NCBI GenBank assembly: GCA_036502925.1
Contig: DASXXS010000332.1
Location: 1-6,391, forward strand
DNA length: 6,391 bases
Reading direction: 5' to 3'
Source of the DNA: VAZQ01 sp036502925
GTDB taxonomy: Bacteria; Pseudomonadota; Alphaproteobacteria; Rhizobiales; Xanthobacteraceae
Below, in pieces: positions 1 to 5,510 of the stretch. Numbering within the stretch: the first letter of the stretch is position 1; every line of letters begins with the position of its first letter. Made by a program: the position numbers and the translations under genes. The notes under the pieces were generated by a model. It saw nothing but the letters and a program-made list of their open reading frames with translations. It ran no database searches and was not told the DNA's origin.

Positions 1-13
1 TACCGGTGCCTTA

Positions 14-244
14 ATGACCGATGAGGAGCGATTAGCCTGGTTCGAAGCGCAGGCCGAGGGGGCCTACGACAAGATGTACGATGCCCGTCACAGCAGCAAC
101 GCGGCCGCCCTCTACAGCGACGCCAAGGAGGCGCTCTACGACGCGATCGGCTTGGCGCGCCGCCTCGGGCAAGATGCGGTGGCGAGCCGGCTTGAGGCCA
201 GGCTCGCCCACATCAAGGCGGTGTTCCGCTCGCAGTTTACCTGA
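14..244 (+). CDS. small hypothetical protein, mostly helical
   Basis: A 76-residue soluble protein of unknown function. It opens MTDEERLAWFEAQAEGAYDKMYD, is rich in Ala, Arg, Glu and Leu, and looks helical throughout. A stretch around residues 34-50 (YSDAKEALYDAIGLARR) and the end HIKAVFRSQFT look like genuine conserved protein rather than a shadow frame. No signal peptide, membrane segment, cysteine pair or catalytic motif is visible. Only 13 bases precede the ATG and no clear Shine-Dalgarno is present in them, so the start is provisional; a start beyond the left edge cannot be excluded. It converges on the DUF465 gene downstream. Short proteins of this kind seem familiar from Bradyrhizobium-like genomes, but I cannot name a family. 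Confidence rests on codon character and composition. Confidence 0.65.
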   Translation: MTDEERLAWFEAQAEGAYDKMYDARHSSNAAALYSDAKEALYDAIGLARRLGQDAVASRLEARLAHIKAVFRSQFT

Positions 245-303
245 GCACCGTCGTGCGTCGCCCCGGCACTGCCGGCGCGCGCCCCAAAGCGGCATGACGC
301 GGC

Positions 304-350
304 TTTGACAACTTGAAATTTTGACAACTTGAAATAGTGACACTTGAAAT
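304..350. repeat. AT-rich tandem repeat, 16-bp unit, 2 perfect copies plus 1 degenerate
   Basis: The unit TTTGACAACTTGAAAT occurs exactly at 304-319 and again at 320-335 with no spacer. A third copy at 336-350 has lost one A and changed its first bases, but keeps GACA and the core CTTGAAAT. The block is strikingly AT-rich against its GC-rich surroundings. It lies in the gap between two convergent genes, about 60 bases after the first stop codon. Each perfect copy contains TTGACA, identical to the sigma-70 -35 consensus on +. The role is unknown; replication slippage or a small operator-like array are both possible. Confidence 0.85.
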
Positions 351-362
351 AATCGCCACATC

Positions 363-385
363 CTGACGCCCGACCGGGGCGTCAG
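363..385. terminator. candidate bidirectional terminator hairpin
   Basis: CTGACGCCC at 363-371 pairs perfectly with GGGCGTCAG at 377-385 around a 5-base loop, giving a 9-bp GC-rich stem. It lies between the ends of two convergent genes, 30 bases past the DUF465 stop on - and about 120 bases past the first gene on +, where a shared terminator would be expected. Neither side has a run of T/U, so it is not a textbook intrinsic terminator. It could instead act as a 3' end stabiliser or with Rho. Two smaller hairpins (245-256 with a 4-bp stem, 263-275 with a 5-bp stem) lie closer to the end of the first gene. Confidence 0.5.
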
Positions 386-415
386 CCAAGACGCTCGCAC
401 ACAAATCGGGCGCGC

Positions 416-595
416 CTAATGAACGCTGGCCTCCTGCTGCAGGCGCACGATCTCGTCCTTCACTTGCAGCTTGCGGCGCTTAAGCTCGGCGATCTTCAGA
501 TCGTCGGTCGCTGGATGGGTTTGGGCTTCGTAGATTTCCTGTTCCAGCGCCTGATGCCGCCTTTCGAGCTCCGCAAGGTGCGTCTGAATGGACAT
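416..595 (-). CDS. DUF465 (YdcH-like) small coiled-coil protein
   Basis: A 59-residue charged helical protein, MSIQTHLAELERRHQALEQE at the start, with the signature second half LKIAELKRRKLQVKDEIVRL. This two-helix pattern, with a short loop (THPATDD, residues 26-32) and a basic LKRRKL element, is typical of DUF465/YdcH proteins. The family is common in alphaproteobacteria, usually 55-75 residues, and has no firmly established biochemical role. The frame stays open for 33 codons upstream, but the start at 595 is chosen because GAGGAG (605-610 on the complement) lies 9 bases before this ATG and the family begins here. It is divergent from a second DUF465 gene, which suggests an old duplication or a functional pair. 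Family assignment is fairly sure; function is not known. Confidence 0.85.
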   Translation of the reverse strand: MSIQTHLAELERRHQALEQEIYEAQTHPATDDLKIAELKRRKLQVKDEIVRLQQEASVH

Positions 596-828
596 GCGAG
601 ATTTCTCCTCATGTCGGATGGGTGCCTGACTCGCAAAGTTTACATCAGTCCGGGCGCAAGTCGACTCCGGTTTTTTTATTGTGCATCGCAGCAATGCCCA
701 TTGACCTCAGCCAGAACCGTCATTACCGCAACGCTGTCGTGGCTTGAATGCAACGCGCCAAAGCGGGATAATTTTGCATTGGGCGGTGATGGGGAGAAGG
801 CCGGCCTGCCCGCAAACCAGCGGTAGCA
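596..828. promoter_or_regulatory. divergent intergenic region between two DUF465 genes
   Basis: This 233-base gap separates two divergently transcribed DUF465 genes and must hold both promoters and the 5' leaders. The Shine-Dalgarno of the left gene, GAGGAG on the complement, is at 605-610. A run of seven T at 671-677 and the surrounding AT-rich patch (about 637-690) mark the likeliest promoter zone. On -, TAAACT at 639-644 is a possible -10 but lacks a good -35. On +, TTGACC at 701-706 resembles a -35 but has no convincing -10 after it. I see no gene here. Confidence 0.45.
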
Positions 829-1035
829 ATGACCCAAGAGGAAGAACGCGACTTGCGGGAGCAATTGGCGCGCCTGCAGGAGGAACACCGCGACCTCGAC
901 GCCGCCATCGCGGCCCTGCAGGACGCACCGGGGTCGGACGTGCTTCAGATCCAGCGGCTGAAAAAGCGCAAGCTCTATTTGCGGGACCGCATCTCCTTCA
1001 TCGAGGATCAGCTCACGCCCGACATCATCGCGTGA
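829..1035 (+). CDS. DUF465 (YdcH-like) small coiled-coil protein, second copy
   Basis: A 68-residue protein starting MTQEEERDLREQLARLQEEH and ending with the strongly conserved DUF465 tail: LKKRKLYLRDRISFIEDQ (about residues 44-61), then LTPDIIA. It is predicted to be two antiparallel helices joined by a short loop with Pro and Gly (APGSD, residues 33-37), followed by the LQIQRLKKRKL segment. It is a typical length for the family, whose function is unsettled. It shares the LK.RKL core and loop position with the divergent neighbour at 416-595 but is otherwise well diverged, so the duplication would be old. The Shine-Dalgarno is weak (GGTAG at 822-826); the purine-rich GGGGAGAAGG at 791-800 is too far away, and no in-frame start codon lies nearer to it. 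It converges on the Bug-family gene, with 51 bases between the two stop codons. Confidence 0.85.
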   Translation: MTQEEERDLREQLARLQEEHRDLDAAIAALQDAPGSDVLQIQRLKKRKLYLRDRISFIEDQLTPDIIA

Positions 1036-1086
1036 ATCGGCACCAGCACCGCGTGGCATTGCCGCTGCCCGCCGCCGCCGCTCGCC

Positions 1087-2064
1087 TCACTCGGGCTGGA
1101 TTCCCGCCCGCCGGATGACGCCGGTCCAGCGCAGCGTTTCTTCCTTTACGAATTTCGCCATGTCGGCCGCGCTGCCGCCAGCCGGCAGAAGATTGAGCTC
1201 CTCGAACTGCTTCTTGGTCTCCGGCGCGCCGATGATGTCATTCACCGCCTGATTGAGCTTGTTGACGATCGGGGCGGGCGTCTTGGGGGGCGCGCTCAGC
1301 GCATTCCAGGTGTCGGACACGAAATTCGGCACCCCGGCCTCGATCATGGTCGGAATGTCGGGCAGCGAATCAAGGCGCTTGTCGGTCGCGACCGCGAGGA
1401 TCCTCGCATTGCCGCCTTGGTGCAATCGGACCGCCGACGACAGTTCCATGAAGATGAAGTCGACCTGGCCGGCCATGAGGTCGTTGAGGGCGGGCGCACT
1501 GCCCTTGTAGGGCACATGGACCATCTTGGTGCCAGTGAGCGACATGAACAGCTCGGTGGTCAGATGCGAGGTCGTGCCGATGCCCTGCGAGCCATAGTTC
1601 AGCTTGCCCGGATTGGCCCTGGCATAGGCGATGAACTCCGCGGCCGTCTTGGCGGGAAAATCCTTGCGCACCAGCAGAACGTTCGGGAAACGCGACATGA
1701 TCACCACCGGCTCGAACGCGGCCGGATCGAAGCCGAGCCGCTTGTAGAGCGCGATATTGGTGGTGAGCGGGGCCGGCTGCGAGGACATGAGCGTGTAGCC
1801 GTCCGGCACCGCCCCGTAGACCGTGGACGCCCCGACATTGCCGCCGGCGCCGCCCTGATTCTCGACCACGAACGCCTGGCCGAGGCGCCGCTGCAGCTTG
1901 TCGGCGAAAATTCTGGTCACGCTGTCGACGCCACCGCCGGCCGGTACCGTGACGATGATCCTGACATTCCGATTCGGATAGCTGGCGGCGACGTCCGGCT
2001 GGCCCGCAACGGGCGTCGCCAGCAACGCGCCGGTCGCGGCGAGCAGAAACAGGCGTTTGAGCAT
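1087..2064 (-). CDS. Bug/TctC-family periplasmic solute-binding protein
   Basis: A 325-residue secreted binding protein of the Bug family (tripartite tricarboxylate transporter substrate receptor, TctC type). It has a Sec signal peptide: MLKR, a hydrophobic stretch at about 5-20, and probable cleavage near 20-22. Mature-protein landmarks are YPNRNVRIIV with PAGGGVD (residues 41-47, the first ligand loop), VVENQGGAGGNVGA (66-79), PDGYTL (87-92), NYGSQGIGTTSHL (156-168), and HVPYKGSAPALNDLMAGQVD (183-202). Length fits the family (about 300-330). The ATG at 2062-2064 is preceded by GGGGAGGG 4 bases upstream. Family members bind small carboxylates or similar compounds, often handing them to TctA/TctB; neither partner is in this window, so the ligand cannot be inferred. 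Orphan Bug genes are common in beta- and alphaproteobacteria and some act in sensing. It is divergent from rpsU. Confidence 0.93.
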   Translation of the reverse strand: MLKRLFLLAATGALLATPVAGQPDVAASYPNRNVRIIVTVPAGGGVDSVTRIFADKLQRRLGQAFVVENQGGAGGNVGASTVYGAVPDGYTLMSSQPAPLTTNIALYKRLGFDPAAFEPVVIMSRFPNVLLVRKDFPAKTAAEFIAYARANPGKLNYGSQGIGTTSHLTTELFMSLTGTKMVHVPYKGSAPALNDLMAGQVDFIFMELSSAVRLHQGGNARILAVATDKRLDSLPDIPTMIEAGVPNFVSDTWNALSAPPKTPAPIVNKLNQAVNDIIGAPETKKQFEELNLLPAGGSAADMAKFVKEETLRWTGVIRRAGIQPE

Positions 2065-2401
2065 TCATCCCTCCCCGGGCTCAAAGGCGGCCGGACTTTC
2101 GGGCCAATCTAGCCCATTCGGGGGCGCTTGCGAATGTGGCAGATCGCGCCCGCACGGGAGCCCGTCCGAAATTGCGCAAATTTGAATTGAGCGCGAAGGG
2201 TGAATTTCGGTGGCGGAGTTACCTTGTGCGGCCTCCGCAGCGGCCGGCCCCGCGCCGCGGGGACGATCGAGCCGTCGTTCGGCCGCCGCCACCTGTGGTG
2301 GACACTTCGACGCCTTTCTGCTACACGCCCGCGCCAACTGCGGCCCGTCCGGCAAGCGGATGGCCGCATCCCACATCCACCCCGCCATTGGAGACCAATG
2401 C
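2065..2401. promoter_or_regulatory. divergent intergenic region: Bug-family gene and rpsU leader
   Basis: This 337-base gap between the divergent Bug-family gene and rpsU carries both promoters and the rpsU leader. An AT-rich island at about 2168-2215, in otherwise GC-rich DNA, is the likeliest promoter location. It includes the 8-bp palindrome TTGCGCAA at 2172-2179 followed by AAATTTGAATTGA-like sequence. I could not fit a convincing -35/-10 pair on either strand. The + frame of rpsU is open back to 2210, but its translation there is low-complexity Ala/Arg/Gly sequence without S21 similarity, so it is read as non-coding. The rpsU Shine-Dalgarno hairpin (2386-2400) lies at the right end. Confidence 0.5.
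2386..2400 (+). promoter_or_regulatory. hairpin enclosing the rpsU Shine-Dalgarno
   Basis: CATTGG (2386-2391) and CCAATG (2395-2400) form a perfect 6-bp stem with the triloop AGA. The rpsU Shine-Dalgarno GGAGA (2390-2394) occupies the end of the left arm and the whole loop, and the GTG start follows at 2402. Folding would pair the two G residues of the site and place the start directly against the stem base. ATGGC at 2360-2364 can pair instead with GCCAT at 2384-2388, which uses part of the left arm and would exclude the hairpin. The pairing is seen in the sequence; any regulatory effect on S21 synthesis is inference. Confidence 0.55.
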
Positions 2402-2662
2402 GTGCAGATTCTTGTCCGTGACAACAATGTCGACCAAGCCCTCAAGGTGCTGAAGAAAAAGATGCAGCGCGAGGGCATCTTCCGCGAGATGAAACTTCGC
2501 GGCCACTACGAGAAACCCTCCGAAAAGAAGGCGCGGGAGAAGGCGGAAGCGGTCCGCCGCGCCCGCAAGCTCGCCCGCAAGCGCGCCCAGCGCGAGGGCC
2601 TGGTGCCGATGAAGCCCAAGCCCGTCACCGGCACTCCCACCAGGGCGCCGCGCCGCGATTAA
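2402..2662 (+). CDS. rpsU: 30S ribosomal protein S21 (bS21)
   Basis: Small-subunit protein S21, 86 residues and strongly basic. It begins (GTG read as Met) MQILVRDNNVDQALKVLKKK and continues with GIFREMKLRGHYEKPSEKKA, followed by a long Arg/Lys/Ala helix (about 42-66) and a Pro-rich basic tail. All are hallmarks of S21, which sits on the 30S platform near the anti-Shine-Dalgarno end of 16S rRNA and helps translation initiation. The alphaproteobacterial form is longer than the roughly 70-residue E. coli protein because of this tail. The GTG at 2402 is chosen because S21 homologues begin at this residue and GGAGA lies 7 bases upstream. An in-frame ATG at 2360 would add 14 residues of unrelated sequence. 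The gene is monocistronic here, unlike the rpsU-dnaG-rpoD operon of enterobacteria, and converges on the alpha/beta hydrolase. Confidence 0.96.
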   Translation: MQILVRDNNVDQALKVLKKKMQREGIFREMKLRGHYEKPSEKKAREKAEAVRRARKLARKRAQREGLVPMKPKPVTGTPTRAPRRD

Positions 2663-2718
2663 AGCCGCTGCAGGAAAGAGCTTGCCGCACCGTTGATGGG
2701 TTGGAGCCGATTTCCGAC

Positions 2719-2736
2719 CCGGCAGGCTCTCGCCGG
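2719..2736. terminator. weak candidate terminator hairpin between rpsU and the hydrolase gene
   Basis: CCGGC (2719-2723) pairs with GCCGG (2732-2736) around an 8-base loop. On + it is followed by TTCTTGATCT, which is only mildly T-rich. It sits in the 83-base gap between two convergent stop codons, the natural place for rpsU termination. The stem is short and there is no real U-tract, so support is modest. Confidence 0.3.
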
Positions 2737-2745
2737 TTCTTGATC

Positions 2746-3549
2746 TCAATCGATTTGATCGCCCAGGAACGTCTTGACGGCCGCGAGCGCGCCGAACCGG
2801 TCGAGATCCTCGTGCTCGCCCTCCGGAAAGCGCACGAACCGCTTGGGTTCGCGAGCGAGCCCGAATAGCCGCTCGCCGTATTCGATCGGCACGATGCTGT
2901 CGCGGGCGCCATGCAGCACGAGCAGCGGCGCCGCGACCGAGGCGATGCGCAAGTCCGAGCGGAACTGGTCCTTCATGAGCCAGCGCACCGGCACAAACGG
3001 ATAGTGACGGGCCGCCAAGTCGGCCGCGGAGGTGAACGGGGCTTCGAGCACAAGACGGCCGATGGAGCGCTCGGCCGCGAGCGCAACCGCGACGCCGGTG
3101 CCAAGGGATTCGCCCCAGACCGCGATCCGGGCAGCAGGATAGCGCGCGGCCGCAAACCCATAGGCGGTCTCGGCGTCAATCAGGAAGCCGGCTTCGGTCG
3201 GACGCCCGGTCGACCCGCCATAGCCCCGATAGTCGATCGCGACGAGCCCGGTGCCGTCGGCGGTGAGCGCGCCGAAGCGTTCGGCCCGATGGCTCAATGC
3301 GCCGCCGTTGCCATGCAGATAGAGCACGACCGCCCGATCGGCGCGCGGCGGCACATGCCAGGCGATCAACCTCTCGCCGTCCGCGGTGTCGAGCCGGATT
3401 TCTTGTGCCGCCGGCAGCCCCGCCGCGTCAGGCGGCGTGCGCTCGGTTTCGGGGAAATACATCAGCGCGCGCTGCACCACATAGAGCAGCACGACCGCGC
3501 CGACATATCCGGCCACAAAGACGATCAGCGTCCATTTCAGCAGCGCCAT
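2746..3549 (-). CDS. membrane-anchored alpha/beta hydrolase (ABHD13/BEM46-like)
   Basis: A 267-residue serine hydrolase with an N-terminal membrane anchor (hydrophobic residues about 5-25) followed by an alpha/beta-hydrolase domain. Visible landmarks are HGNGG (79-83, oxyanion-hole region), YRGYGGSTGRPTE (107-119), the nucleophile elbow GESLG with Ser148, HGARDSIVP with Asp217, and GEHEDL with His246, so the catalytic triad is complete. The layout (anchor, YFPE near residue 31, HGNGG, YRGYGxSxG) matches the ABHD13/BEM46/YfhR group, whose bacterial members mostly lack known substrates. It is plausibly an esterase or lipase-like enzyme at the inner membrane, but the substrate is not inferable. 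No good Shine-Dalgarno precedes the ATG at 3547-3549, and no alternative in-frame start is evident upstream. It lies 91 bases after pntB on the same strand, so read-through from the pnt operon is possible; it converges on rpsU. Confidence 0.88.
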   Translation of the reverse strand: MALLKWTLIVFVAGYVGAVVLLYVVQRALMYFPETERTPPDAAGLPAAQEIRLDTADGERLIAWHVPPRADRAVVLYLHGNGGALSHRAERFGALTADGTGLVAIDYRGYGGSTGRPTEAGFLIDAETAYGFAAARYPAARIAVWGESLGTGVAVALAAERSIGRLVLEAPFTSAADLAARHYPFVPVRWLMKDQFRSDLRIASVAAPLLVLHGARDSIVPIEYGERLFGLAREPKRFVRFPEGEHEDLDRFGALAAVKTFLGDQID

Positions 3550-3640
3550 GGCCCGTTCATAGCATGGCTGCGTGACAGGAGTTCGGCACTCGGCTGCCGG
3601 CCTGGGACAAATAGAGCCCCGCGATGAATAGCTTGCGGCG

Positions 3641-5035
3641 CTACAGCGCCTTGACGATCTGCTCGGTCATCTTCTTGGCGTCGCCGAACAGCATCATGGT
3701 GTTGTCGCGGTAGAACAGCGTATTGTCGATGCCGGCATAGCCCGAGGAGAGCGAGCGCTTGCTGAACATCACAGTGCCGGCTTTCCACACTTCCAGGACC
3801 GGCATGCCGAAGATCGGCGATTGCGGGTCCTCTTTCGCCGCCGGATTGGTCACGTCGTTGGCGCCGATCACGAAGGCGACGTCGGCCTGGGCAAATTCCG
3901 AATTGATGTCCTCTAGCTCGAACACTTCGTCATAGGGAACGTTGGCCTCGGCCAGCAGCACGTTCATGTGGCCGGGCATGCGCCCCGCCACCGGATGGAT
4001 GGCGTATTTCACCTCGACGCCTGCGGCCTTGAGCTTGTCGGCCATTTCGCGCAGCGCGTGCTGGGCTTGCGCCACCGCCATGCCGTAGCCCGGCACGATG
4101 ATCACCTTGCTGGCGTTCTTCATGATGAAGGCGGCATCCTCGGCCGATCCCTGCTTCACCGGCCGCTGCTCGGCGCCGGCCGCCGGCCCCGCCACCTCGC
4201 CGCCGAAACCGCCAAGGATCACCGAGAAGAAGCTGCGGTTCATCCCCTTGCACATGATGTAGGACAGGATCGCGCCCGACGAGCCGACCAGGGCGCCGGT
4301 GATGATGAGCGCGGTATTTCCCAGCGTGAAGCCGATGCCGGCCGCCGCCCATCCCGAATAGGAGTTGAGCATCGAGATCACGACCGGCATGTCGGCGCCG
4401 CCGATCGGAATGATAAGCAGCCCGCCGATGGCGAACGACGTCAGCGTGAGCGCCCAGAAGGCGAGATGACGCTCGCTGTTCACGAAGTAGACGATGAGCG
4501 CGAGCAGCAGCACGGCGAGGGCGATGTTGACGGCGTGGCGCGCCGGCAGAATGATCGGCGCGCCGCTCATGCGCCCGGACAGCTTCAGAAAGGCGATCAC
4601 CGAGCCCGTGAAGGTGACGGCGCCGATGGCGACCCCGAGCGACATTTCGACCAGGCTGGCGCCATGAATCGCTCCGACCACGCCGATATCGAACGCGCTC
4701 GGCGCATAGAGGGCGCCGGCTGCGACCAGAACCGCCGCCATGCCGACCAGCGAATGGAACGCGGCCACCAGCTCCGGCATCGACGTCATCGGTACGCGAC
4801 GCGCGATCACCGCGCCGGTACCGCCGCCGAGCGCCATGCCGAACACCACCAGGGCCCAGGCAGCGAGGTCCGCAGGCGGATGCGCGGCGAGCGTCGTCAC
4901 GATCGCGATCGCCATGCCGACCATGCCGAACAGATTGCCGCGCCGGCTCGATGTCGGGCTGGACAGGCCGCGCAGCGCAAGAATGAACAGAACTCCGGCG
5001 ACCAGATAGAGCACCGCGGCGAGATTGGCGTTCAC
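3641..5035 (-). CDS. pntB: NAD(P) transhydrogenase subunit beta
   Basis: The beta subunit of proton-translocating transhydrogenase, 464 residues (E. coli PntB has 462). Residues 1 to about 275 are hydrophobic and form most of membrane domain II, with about nine helices. His94 in AFHSLVGMAAVL and Asn224 in SMLNSYSGWAAAGIGF match the positions of the proton-pathway residues His91 and Asn222 of E. coli. After a linker at about 280-300 comes the NADP(H)-binding domain III: VIIVPGYGMAVAQAQHAL (311-328), HPVAGRMPGHMNVLLAEA (347-364), GANDVTNPAA (391-400), and KRSLSSGYAGIDNTLF (426-441), ending FGDAKKMTEQIVKAL. The frame is open for 45 codons upstream, but the GTG at 5033-5035 is chosen because AAGGAG lies 9 bases before it, overlapping the pntAB stop, and the protein then starts VNANLAAVLYLVAG as expected for the family. 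All key residues look intact. Confidence 0.98.
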   Translation of the reverse strand: MNANLAAVLYLVAGVLFILALRGLSSPTSSRRGNLFGMVGMAIAIVTTLAAHPPADLAAWALVVFGMALGGGTGAVIARRVPMTSMPELVAAFHSLVGMAAVLVAAGALYAPSAFDIGVVGAIHGASLVEMSLGVAIGAVTFTGSVIAFLKLSGRMSGAPIILPARHAVNIALAVLLLALIVYFVNSERHLAFWALTLTSFAIGGLLIIPIGGADMPVVISMLNSYSGWAAAGIGFTLGNTALIITGALVGSSGAILSYIMCKGMNRSFFSVILGGFGGEVAGPAAGAEQRPVKQGSAEDAAFIMKNASKVIIVPGYGMAVAQAQHALREMADKLKAAGVEVKYAIHPVAGRMPGHMNVLLAEANVPYDEVFELEDINSEFAQADVAFVIGANDVTNPAAKEDPQSPIFGMPVLEVWKAGTVMFSKRSLSSGYAGIDNTLFYRDNTMMLFGDAKKMTEQIVKAL

Positions 5036-5048
5036 GGAAGCGCGCTCC

Positions 5049-5471
5049 TTATTTCTTCTTCTGGTACATGGACAGCATGCGCTGGGTGACCAGGAAGCCG
5101 CCGAAAATATTGACGGACGCAAACACCAGCGCGACAAAACCGAGCACGCGCGCCCAGATCGGCCCGGCATCGTCGCCGACGAGCGCGACCCCGACCGCCA
5201 GCAGCGCGCCCACCACGATCACCGAGGAGATCGCGTTGGTCACCGACATCAATGGCGTGTGCAAGGCCGGCGTCACCGACCACACCACGTAATAGCCGAC
5301 GCATACCGCCAGCACGAAAATCGAGACCTGGAACACGAAAGGATCAACGGCGCCGCCGGTCGCCGCATGGGCGCCAGCACCGCCCGCGGCCGCGATGATG
5401 TCGAGCTGGGCCAGCACGATGTGGTCGGTGCCGGCGCCCGCGAAGGCGGCGGGCGGGATCAACGTCAGCAT
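5049..5471 (-). CDS. pntAB: NAD(P) transhydrogenase subunit alpha part 2 (membrane part)
   Basis: The membrane part of a split alpha subunit, 140 residues. In E. coli this is the C-terminal section of a single PntA; in many alphaproteobacteria it is a separate gene. Residues 1-44 are an Ala/Gly-rich leader. They are followed by FVFQVSIFVLAVCVGYYVVW (helix about 46-65), the diagnostic VTPALHTPLMSVTNAISSVI (67-86) leading into a second helix, and a third helix at about 106-128 (LGFVALVFASVNIFGGFLVT), ending QRMLSMYQKKK. These helices join those of PntB to form the proton channel domain II. The ATG at 5469-5471 is preferred: GAGGAG on the complement (5480-5485) is 8 bases upstream. A TTG two codons earlier (5475-5477) is too close to that site. 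The stop codon overlaps the pntB Shine-Dalgarno (TAAGGAG), so the two genes are probably translationally coupled. Confidence 0.96.
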   Translation of the reverse strand: MLTLIPPAAFAGAGTDHIVLAQLDIIAAAGGAGAHAATGGAVDPFVFQVSIFVLAVCVGYYVVWSVTPALHTPLMSVTNAISSVIVVGALLAVGVALVGDDAGPIWARVLGFVALVFASVNIFGGFLVTQRMLSMYQKKK

Positions 5472-5488
5472 GGTCAAGTCTCCTCAAT

Positions 5489-5510
5489 GGCGGAAAAACC
5501 GGACTCCGCC
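5489..5510 (-). other. hairpin in the pntAA-pntAB gap, just before the pntAB Shine-Dalgarno
   Basis: Read on the transcribed strand, GGCGGA (5510-5505) pairs with TCCGCC (5494-5489) around a 10-base loop containing TTTT. The 6-bp stem ends 3 bases before the GAGGAG Shine-Dalgarno of pntAB (5485-5480). No U-tract follows, so it is not an intrinsic terminator. It may stabilise the processed 5' end of a pntAB-pntB message or affect ribosome access. The rest of the 170-base gap (5472-5641) shows no convincing gene. Confidence 0.4.

Noticed and set aside
649..679. T-run at 671-677 after a GC-rich stretch, resembling an intrinsic terminator on +
   Set aside because: Only a 4-bp CCGG/CCGG stem can be drawn and no + strand gene ends upstream; more likely part of a promoter zone.
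596..694. 33-codon upstream extension of the left DUF465 protein
   Set aside because: It contains the Shine-Dalgarno of the ATG at 595 and is unlike the family N-terminus.
1417..2112. 231-codon + strand frame opposite the Bug-family gene
   Set aside because: Low-complexity Arg/Gly/His translation without motifs, and it lies wholly over a well-supported gene.
2210..2401. 64-codon upstream extension of rpsU
   Set aside because: S21 proteins start at the GTG-encoded MQILVRDNN; the upstream translation is Ala/Arg/Gly filler.
3584..3599. 5-bp hairpin between pntB and the hydrolase gene as a terminator
   Set aside because: The stem is short and no U-tract follows on the - strand, so termination here is not supported.
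2911..3627. 238-codon + strand frame opposite the hydrolase
   Set aside because: Arg/Gly-rich shadow; the - strand gene has a complete catalytic triad.
3968..5089. Long + strand open frame (373 codons) opposite pntB
   Set aside because: Its translation is rich in His, Arg, Asp and Gly with no family motif, typical of antisense frames over GC-rich genes; pntB on the other strand is certain.
5036..5170. 45-codon N-terminal extension of pntB
   Set aside because: The extension (Cys/Ser/Arg-rich) overlaps pntAB and has no family similarity; the GTG at 5035 has a good Shine-Dalgarno.
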